From positions 1 to 6,700 of the forward strand of contig JAMPXL010000050.1 of the NCBI GenBank assembly GCA_023701165.1: a stretch of 6,700 nt of DNA, read 5' to 3'. Of the stretch, positions 1 through 6,225 are shown piece by piece (position 1 is the stretch's first letter; the number at the start of each line of letters is the position of its first letter). The translations under genes and the position numbers were made by a program. Below the pieces are notes generated by a model. That model searched no databases, was not told the DNA's origin, and saw nothing but the letters and a program-made list of their open reading frames with translations. Origin of the DNA: Geothrix sp. (lineage in GTDB: Bacteria > Acidobacteriota > Holophagae > Holophagales > Holophagaceae).

Positions 1-54
1 CCGGGGGCTCCCGGCAAAAGGCCCCGGATCCGGCGGGATGGGTACCATGGGGAC
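1..54. other. Left-edge upstream region with short GC palindromes
   Basis: This short stretch precedes the rightward cytochrome gene. It contains a possible small hairpin at 1-14 (arms CCGGG and CCCGG around GGCT) and a perfect 10-bp palindrome CCGGATCCGG at 24-33. Neither is followed by a T-run, so a terminator for a gene left of the window is possible but unproven. An ATG at 38 runs into a stop within a few codons (the TGA overlaps the ATG at 55), so it is not the gene start. I see no convincing -35/-10 promoter here. Confidence 0.3.
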
Positions 55-726
55 ATGAGCCTGCGGAACCTGCCCCCCTCGGAACGCCTGACCGCCACCC
101 TGGCCATCCTGGCCCTGGCGGCCTTCCTGGGCGGCGGGCTCGCCTTCGTCGCCGGCCAGGAACGGGCCGCCCGGGCCGCCGCCCCCCCGCCGCCCGCCCA
201 GTCGCGGCTGGTGGCGGTGCTGGAGGGGGTCATGGCTCCCAATGTGAGCGCAGGGGAGGTGGCCGTCTTCCGGACCTGGATCCAAGGCGGCGCCACCCGG
301 GAGGCGTACGCGCCCGTGGAGGCCGTCGTATCCAACAACTGCGCTTCCTGCCACAGCCCCGGCGGCCAGTTCCCCCGGCTCACCACCTTCGAGGACCTGC
401 GCCCCCTGGCCCTGGAGGCCGCAGGCGGCAGCCTCTACGCCATGCTCGGGGCCCGCGCCCTGCACCTCGTGGTGTTCCCCCTGGTCTTCCTCGTGGCCGC
501 CTTCGCCTACCTGCGGCGGACAGGCTGGGCCGGGCGCCGGATCCTCATGGGCGCCTGCGCCGCCGCCGTGCTGTTCGACGCGGGGCAATGGTGGCTGCGC
601 CAGGGCCACCTGGGCCATGCCTGGGCGCCCTGGACGGCTCTGGGGCTCCTGGCCGTCGCCTTCCTGGCCCTGGCGATCACGGTGCTGACAGACCTCTGGC
701 ACGGCCCCGCCGAAAGCAAGGACTGA
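55..726 (+). CDS. Membrane-anchored monohaem cytochrome c-like protein with three C-terminal membrane helices
   Basis: A 223-residue protein with one c-type haem site: C96-A-S-C99-H100, the CxxCH signature for covalent haem attachment, which requires export to the outer side of the cytoplasmic membrane. An N-terminal hydrophobic segment (about residues 13-34) looks like an uncleaved signal anchor. It is followed by an Ala/Pro-rich linker (about 38-50) and a haem region (about 52-125). Three further hydrophobic helices follow at about 136-153, 162-180 and 194-212, with possible metal or haem ligands H137, H185 and H188 and the motif FDAGQWW at 174-180. It probably passes electrons in a membrane redox chain, but no partner is encoded next to it. 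The ATG at 55 is preceded only by a weak purine run (GGGGAC). The gene converges on the ferritin-like gene with 20 bp between stop codons. I do not recognise a named family. The haem assignment is firm; the role is inference. Confidence 0.75.
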   Translation: MSLRNLPPSERLTATLAILALAAFLGGGLAFVAGQERAARAAAPPPPAQSRLVAVLEGVMAPNVSAGEVAVFRTWIQGGATREAYAPVEAVVSNNCASCHSPGGQFPRLTTFEDLRPLALEAAGGSLYAMLGARALHLVVFPLVFLVAAFAYLRRTGWAGRRILMGACAAAVLFDAGQWWLRQGHLGHAWAPWTALGLLAVAFLALAITVLTDLWHGPAESKD

Positions 727-743
727 AGGAGTCGGCGGGGCCG
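702..743. terminator. Candidate bidirectional terminator hairpin between convergent genes
   Basis: A perfect 12-bp inverted repeat: CGGCCCCGCCGA at 702-713 and its complement TCGGCGGGGCCG at 732-743, separated by an 18-nt loop that contains the TGA stop (724-726) of the cytochrome gene. It lies at the junction of two convergent genes, where a shared terminator is expected, and the stem would be very stable. No T-run follows on either strand, so it is not a classical intrinsic terminator. It may work with Rho, protect the 3' end, or simply reflect GC-rich sequence. Confidence 0.45.
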
Positions 744-746
744 AGC

Positions 747-1268
747 CTACTGCGCCGTGGGCTCGTCCACGAAGTCCTCGTCGGACAGCCCGCTATCCGG
801 CGGAAGCTTGGCCAGCTCGGTCTTGACGAGTTCCTGGTGGTAGACCTCTTCGTCACGCAGCTCCTCGAAGAGGGCGCGGACCTCGGGGTTCTGGATGGCG
901 GGCAGGGCCGCGACGAAGAAGGCGTGGGCCTTCGCCTCGGAGGCCAGGGCCGCCTTCATGGCCCGGCGGGGGCTCATGAAGGCGCGGGCCTCGTCGTAGT
1001 CCGGCGCCTCCACGTCGAAGATCATGGCCCGGGTGGCGGTGGCGGGGACGCCGCCGAACAGCTGGCTGCGGCGGGCGGCCAGCTCCCGGCCGTGCTTGGC
1101 CTCGTTGATGGCCATGAGGCGGAAGAAGGCCGCCGCCTCTGGCGTGCGGTGCTGCTCCATCTGCGCCGCGAATTCCTCGTAGCGTTCCTGGGCCTCCTCC
1201 TCGATGAGGACCGCCAGATCGAGGGCGTCCATGAGGCTCAGGCTGGCAAAATCGATCCGCGGGGCCAT
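747..1268 (-). CDS. Ferritin-like/rubrerythrin-type diiron protein without a rubredoxin domain
   Basis: A 173-residue, mostly helical protein with two matching halves. Each half has a Glu-rich helix and an ExxH helix: E23 with E56-A-K-H59 in the first, E111 with E141-V-Y-H144 in the second. The 33-residue gap from E23 to E56 matches rubrerythrin, so a carboxylate-bridged diiron centre in a four-helix bundle is likely. No CxxC pairs are present, so the rubredoxin domain of classical rubrerythrin is absent. The acidic C-terminal tail (about 156-173) is probably disordered. The family commonly handles peroxide or oxidises iron in anaerobes. I chose the ATG at 1268 because AGGAGGG (1274-1280) sits just upstream, overlapping the korB-like stop codon. 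Only 10 nt separate the two genes, so translation is probably coupled and the protein may protect the oxidoreductase. The substrate is unknown. Confidence 0.85.
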   Translation of the reverse strand: MAPRIDFASLSLMDALDLAVLIEEEAQERYEEFAAQMEQHRTPEAAAFFRLMAINEAKHGRELAARRSQLFGGVPATATRAMIFDVEAPDYDEARAFMSPRRAMKAALASEAKAHAFFVAALPAIQNPEVRALFEELRDEEVYHQELVKTELAKLPPDSGLSDEDFVDEPTAQ

Positions 1269-1273
1269 GGCGT

Positions 1274-1280
1274 CCCTCCT
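1274..1280 (-). promoter_or_regulatory. Strong ribosome binding site overlapping the upstream stop codon
   Basis: On the minus strand AGGAGGG lies 5 nt before the ATG at 1268 and overlaps the TAG stop (1279-1281) of the oxidoreductase beta subunit. It decides the start of the ferritin-like gene, ruling out a 32-residue extension into the upstream gene, and suggests translational coupling. Confidence 0.8.
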
Positions 1281-2154
1281 ACTTCTTGATGAAGAGGTCC
1301 AGGATGCGCTCCTTGGGGAGGGCGTCCTTGGACAGCAGGGCCTGACGCTCGCGCACCAGGGCATCGTAGGTGGGCTGGGGCTCGGGGTTCTTGTAGAACA
1401 CGCCGAGGTGCAGCTTCTCGCCGTAGTGCTGGGCCAGGTCCATGGCCGCCAGGCGGTCCTCGGGATTGTGGCCGAGCTCCTTCAGCGATTCGCTGATGGC
1501 CTTGAGGCCCTTGATCTGCTGGGCCTCCTCGCCGTAGGTCACGCAGGGCGACTGGATGTTCACGAAGGCGAAGCCGGGGTAGCGGATGGCCTCCTCGATG
1601 GTGGCCGCCATGCCCGCGAGGTCCGTGGGCGAGGCCTGGGCCACAAAGCCGGCGCCGTAGGCCAGCACGTAGAGGAGCGGGTTGACGGGGTTCTCCATGC
1701 TCCCGTACCGGCTGGTGCAGGTGACCCGGCCCTTCTGGGACGTGGGGGAGAGCTGGCCCTTGGTGAGGCCGTAGATCTGGTTGTCCATCACGATGTAGGT
1801 GATGTCGATGTTGCGGCGGATCAGGTGGGCGATGTGCCCGCCGCCGATGGAGAAGCCGTCGCCATCGCCGCCCGCGGCCAGCACCAGCAGGTCGGGGTTG
1901 GCGAGCTTGATGCCCTGGGCGATGGGGAGGGAGCGGCCGTGGACGCTGTTGAAGCCGTAGGCCGTGGTGTAGCCCGGGATGCGGCTGGAGCAGCCGATGC
2001 CGGACACGAAGGCGATCTCATGGGGCGGGCGGCCGATGGCGGCCAGGGCGCGGTAGATGCCCTGCACCACGGAGAAGTCGCCGCAACCGGGACACCAGAT
2101 GGGCTTGAGGTCGCTCTTGTAGTCTTTCGCCTGGAATTCGCAGGTGGCGCTCAT
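1279..2154 (-). CDS. korB: 2-oxoacid:ferredoxin oxidoreductase, beta subunit (thiamine diphosphate and 4Fe-4S binding)
   Basis: A 291-residue catalytic subunit that, with the alpha subunit, converts a 2-oxoacid plus CoA to an acyl-CoA and CO2 while reducing ferredoxin in the cytoplasm. The thiamine diphosphate/Mg motif begins at G96-D97-G98 and ends near D124-N125. Four cysteines, C21 and C24 (WCPGCGD), C55 (GIGCSSR) and C204 (SPCVTYG), have the spacing of the [4Fe-4S] ligands in two-subunit archaeal enzymes. H72 in the VHGRS segment is also typical. Length is usual for the short beta subunits. The ATG at 2154 is preceded by AGGAGTGAGG (2161-2170), overlapping the alpha-subunit stop; the reading frame runs further upstream but only as an overlap with korA. 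The substrate is most likely 2-oxoglutarate, as in Kor enzymes, but pyruvate or branched-chain oxoacids cannot be excluded from sequence alone. Confidence 0.92.
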   Translation of the reverse strand: MSATCEFQAKDYKSDLKPIWCPGCGDFSVVQGIYRALAAIGRPPHEIAFVSGIGCSSRIPGYTTAYGFNSVHGRSLPIAQGIKLANPDLLVLAAGGDGDGFSIGGGHIAHLIRRNIDITYIVMDNQIYGLTKGQLSPTSQKGRVTCTSRYGSMENPVNPLLYVLAYGAGFVAQASPTDLAGMAATIEEAIRYPGFAFVNIQSPCVTYGEEAQQIKGLKAISESLKELGHNPEDRLAAMDLAQHYGEKLHLGVFYKNPEPQPTYDALVRERQALLSKDALPKERILDLFIKK

Positions 2155-2162
2155 GGTCGACC

Positions 2163-3953
2163 TCACTCCTGGGGCTGGAGGTTGCCCTCGTGGCTGCGCT
2201 GCAGCTCCGAGAGGAGACGGTGGAGGGCCGCGACGATCTCGCCGGGCAGGAAGGGGTTCGCCCCGCTGCGGGCCAGGGACGTCACGCCCTTGGGCAGGTC
2301 GAGGTGCATCCGCAGCAGCTTGAAGGTCTGCGCCAGGTGGGTCTGCTCGATGACGAGGCCTTTCTGGACGGAGGCGAAGTAGTCGTTGTAGACGTTCTCG
2401 GCCACGGGATACAGCAGGTAGGGCACCAGCAGCTTCACGTTCAGCCCCTCGGCCTGGGCCATGGCGAGGGCCTCGCGGCACACGCCCGCGACGCTGCCCC
2501 AGGCCACCATGGCGATGGGCGCATCGGGGTTGCCCGTCACTTCGAACAGGTCCTTGCGGTCCTTCAGGGGATCGAACTTCTTGGTGCGCTTGTCGTTCAT
2601 GCGCTGGTGGACGTTGCCGCTGTTGGTGGGCGCGCCGGATTCCACGTGCTCGATGCCCGAAGCCAGGTAGGTGCCGCCCAGCATGCCGGGGTGGCTGATG
2701 GGGCTGATGTGGTTCTCGGTCTGCTTGAACCGCTTGTAGTCCACCAGATCGGCGGCGGCGGGACGCAGCCGGTCGATGATCTTGAACTGGCTGGTGTCGA
2801 TGGGATCCAGGGTCTCCTTGCGCGAGGCGATCTCCTGGTCGGAGAGGACGATCACCGGCGTCTGGTAGTGCTCGGCGATGTTGAAGGCCTCGATGGTGAT
2901 GCGGAAGGTGTCGGCCACGGAGGTGGGCGCCAGCACCGGGCGGATCACGTCGCCGTGGGCGGAGAAGGCCGCCGCGAAGAGGTCGGACTGCTCGGTCTTG
3001 GTGGGCAGGCCCGTGGAGGGGCCGCCGCGCTGCACGTCCACGATCACCAGGGGCAGCTCGGCGATGGTGGCGAGACCCATCATCTCGGACTTGAGCGAGA
3101 GGCCGGGGCCGCTGGTGGCGGTCATGGCCTTCTTGCCGGCGAAGGAGGCGCCCACGGCGGCTCCGATGCCCGCGATCTCATCCTCGGCCTGGAGCACGGC
3201 GCCGCCGTACTTCCAGACATGGTCCGTGAAGAACTGCATGATCTCGGTGGAGGGCGTGATGGGGTAGCCGCCGAAGAACTGGCAGCCGGCGAAGATGGCC
3301 GCCGCCCCGCACATGTCATTGCCGTCCGTGATGAGCTTCACCTGCCCCTTGGTCTCGGAGGCGGCGACGTTCATGCTGGCCTTGAGGGGATGCTCCATGG
3401 CGAAGGCGCGGCCCGCGTCGAAGGCGCGCTGGTTGGCTTCGACCAGCTCCTCGCCCTTCTTGGCCAGCTTCTTCCGGATGCCCTTCATGACGGCCACGGC
3501 GCCGATGCCGAACCAGCCGGCGATGAGGCCCAGCACCACGGTGTTCTTGGCGCGCTCGGTGCCCGCGGTCTCCTTGGCCATGGCGGCGATGGGGACGGCG
3601 ATCACCTGCAGGGGCGTCACGCCCACCAGCGGGATCTCGGTTTCCTTGATGCCCGTGGCGGCCTCGTAGATCACCACGGTGGTGCCCGCCACGGGCAGCT
3701 CGGCGCCGAACTTGAGGAAGTCCTCCCAGTTCAGGGCCACGGCCACGTCCAGATTGCCGCCGGGGTTCAGGATGGGGGTCGTGCTGATGCGCACGCGGCA
3801 GGAGGATTCGCCGCCGCGGATCTGGGAGCCGAAGCTCTTCGTCATCACGCCGTGGTAGCCCTCGGCCGCGGCGGCCTGAAGGAGGGAGTCGCCGGCGGAG
3901 ACGATGCCATCGCCCCCTGAACCGGCCATTCCGAAGACAAGATCCTTGCGCAT
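2163..3953 (-). CDS. korA: 2-oxoacid:ferredoxin oxidoreductase, fused gamma-alpha subunit
   Basis: A 596-residue fusion. The gamma domain (about residues 1-190) starts with GMAGSGGDGIVSAG (8-21) and contains the SQIRGGESSCRVRIS segment (43-57) typical of the family, where it contacts CoA. The alpha domain (about 205-596) carries the hallmark YPITPS at 230-235, the AEDE segment at 256-259, TSGPG at 280-284 and GGPSTGLPTKTEQSDL at 310-325, all parts of the pyrimidine-binding and active-site region of this enzyme class. Such fusions pair with a short beta subunit, which is the next gene 8 nt downstream. The ATG at 3953 follows a GAGG ribosome binding site and starts exactly at the conserved MRKDLVFGMAGSGGDG opening; 22 upstream in-frame codons look non-native. 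No ferredoxin-like delta subunit is present, so external ferredoxin is the likely acceptor. The Kor name over Por or Vor is inference. Confidence 0.93.
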   Translation of the reverse strand: MRKDLVFGMAGSGGDGIVSAGDSLLQAAAAEGYHGVMTKSFGSQIRGGESSCRVRISTTPILNPGGNLDVAVALNWEDFLKFGAELPVAGTTVVIYEAATGIKETEIPLVGVTPLQVIAVPIAAMAKETAGTERAKNTVVLGLIAGWFGIGAVAVMKGIRKKLAKKGEELVEANQRAFDAGRAFAMEHPLKASMNVAASETKGQVKLITDGNDMCGAAAIFAGCQFFGGYPITPSTEIMQFFTDHVWKYGGAVLQAEDEIAGIGAAVGASFAGKKAMTATSGPGLSLKSEMMGLATIAELPLVIVDVQRGGPSTGLPTKTEQSDLFAAAFSAHGDVIRPVLAPTSVADTFRITIEAFNIAEHYQTPVIVLSDQEIASRKETLDPIDTSQFKIIDRLRPAAADLVDYKRFKQTENHISPISHPGMLGGTYLASGIEHVESGAPTNSGNVHQRMNDKRTKKFDPLKDRKDLFEVTGNPDAPIAMVAWGSVAGVCREALAMAQAEGLNVKLLVPYLLYPVAENVYNDYFASVQKGLVIEQTHLAQTFKLLRMHLDLPKGVTSLARSGANPFLPGEIVAALHRLLSELQRSHEGNLQPQE

Positions 3954-4113
3954 GGGCACCTCGGACTGAGGGTGGTGATGAACGGACACCGGGCCACATC
4001 CCGCCGCCCGGCGCCGCACGCTGGAAGGCGGAGTGGCGTCCTCTCCACCCTACTCCCGCGGGGGTTTGCTTTTCATCACACCTTCCCGGCGCGGAGGCCC
4101 TGCCACCGCGGTG
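3954..4113. other. 160-bp spacer between fabD and the oxidoreductase operon
   Basis: This spacer follows fabD and precedes korA on the minus strand, and is the largest gap in the window. It begins, in gene direction, with the perfect 10-bp palindrome CACCGCGGTG (4104-4113) touching the fabD stop codon. It also holds the palindrome CCCGCGGG at 4055-4062 next to a small A/T-rich patch at 4065-4078. No convincing sigma-70-type -35/-10 pair and no stem followed by a U-run on the minus strand is visible. Its length suggests that the korA operon has its own promoter here, but I cannot place it. Confidence 0.4.
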
Positions 4114-5052
4114 TCAGCCCAACTGGGCGAGGTCTTCCGGGGCGCCGAAACTGAGGGCCGCGACCTCCAGGCCGCGCTCCTTGGCCTGGCGCTTCACCAG
4201 GCCCGCCAGGACCTTGCCGGGGCCCAGTTCGAGGAAGGTGGTGACGCCCTCATCCAGCAGCAGGTCCAGGGTGGCCTGCCAGCGCACGGCGCCGGGAATC
4301 TGCCGCACCAGGCCGTCGCGCAGGGCTTCCGGATCTGAGACCGCGGCTGCGTCCACATTGTTCACCAGGGGGCAGGCGGGCGCCTGGAAGGCCAGGCCCC
4401 GCAGGATGGGTTCCATGCGGGCCTGCGCGGGCTCCATCAGGGGCGAATGGAAGGGCGCGCTCACGGGGAGCTTCATGGCCTTGCGCCCGCCCCGGGCCTT
4501 GACGGCCTCCAGGGCCGCATCCACGGCCTCCGCATGGCCCGCGATGACGATCTGGCCGGGGCCGTTGAAGTTCGCGGGCACCACGATCCTTCCGGTGGAA
4601 GCCGCAGCCTCGGCGCAGCTGGCCTCCACGTCGGCCAGGCTCATGCCCAGGATGGCCGCCATGGCGCCCACGCCCACGGGAACGGCCTCCTGCATGGCAC
4701 GGCCGCGCTCACGCACGGTGCGGACGGCATCCGCGAAATCCAGCGCGCCCAGGGCCACCAGGGCGCTGTACTCGCCCAGGGAGTGGCCCGCGGCGAAGTC
4801 AGGCCTGGGCAGGCGGTGGGCGAAGGCCCGGACCACCATGGTGCTGTGGGTGAGGATGGCGGGCTGGGTGTGCTCCGTGAGCTTCAGGGCGTCCTCGGGC
4901 CCTTCCGCCATGAGCTGCGACAGGGAGAAGCCCAGAGCCGCATCGGCCTCCTGGAGCACGGCCTTCGCCGCCGGCTCGGCCGCCGCCAGCGCCATGCCCA
5001 TGCCCACCGCCTGCGACCCCTGCCCCGGAAACAGCCAAGCCACCTTGCACAT
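4114..5052 (-). CDS. fabD: Malonyl-CoA:ACP transacylase
   Basis: A 312-residue cytoplasmic enzyme that moves the malonyl group from CoA to acyl carrier protein, supplying the extender unit for fatty acid synthesis. Length matches the family (about 310). Visible motifs are FPGQGSQ (8-14), the nucleophile elbow GHSLGEYSA with Ser91, Arg118 in the ERGRAM segment that binds the malonyl carboxylate, and the catalytic His202 in APFHSPLM. The NFNGPGQIVIAG segment (161-172) and the C-terminal ELGPGKVL are also characteristic. The ATG at 5052 begins the conserved MCKVAWLFPGQGSQ opening and has GGAGGT (5057-5062) 4 nt upstream. An upstream in-frame extension of 22 codons reads into the inverted repeat and is rejected. 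It follows plsX, as in many fatty acid clusters, but fabH, fabG and acpP are not adjacent within this window. Confidence 0.96.
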   Translation of the reverse strand: MCKVAWLFPGQGSQAVGMGMALAAAEPAAKAVLQEADAALGFSLSQLMAEGPEDALKLTEHTQPAILTHSTMVVRAFAHRLPRPDFAAGHSLGEYSALVALGALDFADAVRTVRERGRAMQEAVPVGVGAMAAILGMSLADVEASCAEAAASTGRIVVPANFNGPGQIVIAGHAEAVDAALEAVKARGGRKAMKLPVSAPFHSPLMEPAQARMEPILRGLAFQAPACPLVNNVDAAAVSDPEALRDGLVRQIPGAVRWQATLDLLLDEGVTTFLELGPGKVLAGLVKRQAKERGLEVAALSFGAPEDLAQLG

Positions 5053-5056
5053 GGGG

Positions 5057-5062
5057 ACCTCC
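5057..5062 (-). promoter_or_regulatory. fabD ribosome binding site
   Basis: GGAGGT on the minus strand, 4 nt before the fabD ATG. It lies about 22 nt beyond the base of the large hairpin, directly after the T-rich tract, so the hairpin does not cover it. It confirms the fabD start and rules out initiation inside the repeat. Confidence 0.8.
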
Positions 5063-5161
5063 AAAAGAAAGACCAAAAAGCTCACCACCAAGACACCAAG
5101 ACACCAAGAACTGATCAAGAACAGCAGTTTGCTTTTCTTGGTGCCTTGGTGTCTTGGTGGT
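5063..5161 (-). promoter_or_regulatory. Candidate attenuator: long hairpin followed by a T-rich tract ahead of fabD
   Basis: Read in gene direction, the 27-bp stem is followed after four bases (GAGC) by a tract at 5079-5063 in which 13 of 17 bases are T, then by the fabD ribosome binding site. A stem plus U-rich run is the form of an intrinsic terminator, so it could lower transcription from plsX into fabD. The first T-run is only five long and is broken by GG, and the stem is longer than usual terminators, so processing or no role is equally possible. Confidence 0.35.
5084..5161. repeat. Long inverted repeat built from tandem 8-bp units (dispersed-repeat-like element)
   Basis: Two 27-nt arms, 5084-5110 and 5135-5161, are reverse complements at 26 of 27 positions and flank a 24-nt loop (5111-5134). 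Each arm holds three tandem 8-bp units: CCACCAAG, ACACCAAG, ACACCAAG at 5085-5108, and CTTGGTGC, CTTGGTGT, CTTGGTGG at 5137-5160. The single mismatch (5101 against 5144) becomes a G-U wobble in minus-strand RNA, so the transcript from plsX to fabD could pair along all 27 positions. The element is clearly less GC-rich than the surrounding genes. From memory, similar sequence appears as short spurious proteins with TTKTPRHQE or LGVLV/SWW strings in many unrelated bacterial genomes, which suggests a dispersed repeat family; I cannot confirm this here. No target-site duplication or transposase is visible. Confidence 0.85.
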
Positions 5162-5189
5162 AAATCCTTTCCCCTTTGTCTGACTGGGT

Positions 5190-6215
5190 TCAGTCCTGGG
5201 GGAGCAGCAGGGCCACGCGCTCCTGGATGCGCTCATGGAGGCGGTGCTCCGCGGCGCGCAGGGCGGCGCGGATGGCGTTGCGCACGGCCTTGTGGTCGCT
5301 GCGGCCGTGGCCGATGATGCTCACGCCCTTCACGCCCAGCAGCGGCGCGCCGCCGTACTCGGCGTAGTCGAGCTTCTTCTTGAAGCGCTTCATGGCGGGC
5401 TTCGCCATGAGGCCCGCCAGCTTGGTGATGGGAGTCGCCATGAAGCTCTCCCGCAGGCCGCCGATGATGCCCTCGGCCAGCGCCTCGCTGGACTTCAGCA
5501 CCACGTTGCCCACGAAGCCGTCGCAGGCGATGACATCGAAGGTGCCGTTCCAGATGTCGCGGCCTTCGGCATTGCCTTCGAAGCGGATCTCCATCTGGCG
5601 CAGCATGGCGGAGGCTTCCTTGGTCACGTCCGTGCCCTTGCCGTCCTCCTCGCCCACGCTGAGGATGCCCACGCGGGGCCGTTCGAGGCCCAGCACCTCC
5701 TCGGCGTACACCGAACCCATCACCGCGAACTGGGCGATGTGCTCGGCCCGGCTGTCCACGTTGGCGCCCACGTCCAGCAGGACCGTGGGGCCGCCCTTCA
5801 TGTTCGGCAGGACGCTGGCCAGGGCCGGCCGGTCCACGCCTTCGAGCTTGCCGATGACCAGGCTGGAGGCCACCATGGCGGCGCCGGTGTGGCCCATGGA
5901 CACCACGCCGTGGGCCCGCCCCTCGCGCACCAGCTGGGCGGCCACGCGGATGGAGCTGTCCTTCTTCTCTTTGAGGATGCTGGTGGCCTTGTCTTCCATG
6001 ACCACTGTCTGGGAGGCATGCACCACTTCCGCGCGGGCCATCAGCTCAGGCGTGAAGCCGTGCCGGGCCAGCTCCGGGCGGAGCACGGCCTCGTCCCCGA
6101 CGAGGAACAGGAAGAGCCCCGGCCAGGCCTCGAGGGCCTCCCGGGCACCCAGCAGCGTCGCATGGGGGGCGTTGTCGCCCCCCATGACGTCCAATGCGAT
6201 GCGGTGGCCGTCCAC
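5190..6215 (-). CDS. plsX: Phosphate acyltransferase (acyl-ACP:phosphate acyltransferase)
   Basis: A 341-residue enzyme that makes acyl-phosphate from acyl-ACP and phosphate, the donor used by PlsY in the first step of phospholipid synthesis; it is peripheral to the membrane. Family motifs are IALDVMGGDNAP (6-17), SMGHTGA (106-112, more usually SAGNTGA), LLDVGANVD (146-154), CDGFVGNVVLKSSE (from 231) and the C-terminal EYGGAPLLGVKG and IIGHGRSD segments. Length is normal. The start is a GTG at 6215, ten nt after the rpmF stop, with only a weak AGGG upstream, so translation may be coupled to rpmF. The first ATG inside lies within the conserved MGGDNAP motif and is too late. Its place after rpmF is the common arrangement. 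The M107 and H109 replacements in the second motif are unusual from memory but may be normal in this lineage. Confidence 0.95.
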   Translation of the reverse strand: MDGHRIALDVMGGDNAPHATLLGAREALEAWPGLFLFLVGDEAVLRPELARHGFTPELMARAEVVHASQTVVMEDKATSILKEKKDSSIRVAAQLVREGRAHGVVSMGHTGAAMVASSLVIGKLEGVDRPALASVLPNMKGGPTVLLDVGANVDSRAEHIAQFAVMGSVYAEEVLGLERPRVGILSVGEEDGKGTDVTKEASAMLRQMEIRFEGNAEGRDIWNGTFDVIACDGFVGNVVLKSSEALAEGIIGGLRESFMATPITKLAGLMAKPAMKRFKKKLDYAEYGGAPLLGVKGVSIIGHGRSDHKAVRNAIRAALRAAEHRLHERIQERVALLLPQD

Positions 6216-6225
6216 CCGAACCCTG

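Noticed and set aside
1204..2382. Rightward reading frame of 392 codons opposite the korB-like gene
   Set aside because: No recognisable domain; the composition is that of an antisense shadow, and the opposite strand encodes a well-supported enzyme.
2155..2481. N-terminal extension of the korB-like protein by 109 codons
   Set aside because: It would lie inside korA in another frame and is rich in Arg/Pro/Gly; the ATG at 2154 has a good ribosome binding site and the expected family N-terminus.
2190..3920. Long rightward reading frame of 576 codons opposite the korA-like gene
   Set aside because: It is antisense to a gene with clear family motifs, has His/Gly/Leu-rich low-complexity composition, and is explained by GC bias at third codon positions keeping the opposite frame free of stops.
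4055..4075. Rightward terminator formed by CCCGCGGG followed by a T-containing stretch
   Set aside because: The palindrome leaves no loop for a real stem, and no rightward gene ends there.
5053..5118. 22-residue hydrophobic extension of FabD into the inverted repeat
   Set aside because: The strong ribosome binding site at 5057-5062 lies inside it, and FabD proteins start at the FPGQGSQ region; the hydrophobic look comes from translating the repeat.
5084..5161. CRISPR array
   Set aside because: The units are 8 bp, directly adjacent, and arranged as an inverted pair; there are no spacers and no cas genes.
4799..5236. Leftward 145-codon frame spanning the repeat and the start of fabD
   Set aside because: It overlaps plsX and fabD out of frame; its apparent protein contains the translated repeat (TTKTPRHQE) and is a typical spurious call.
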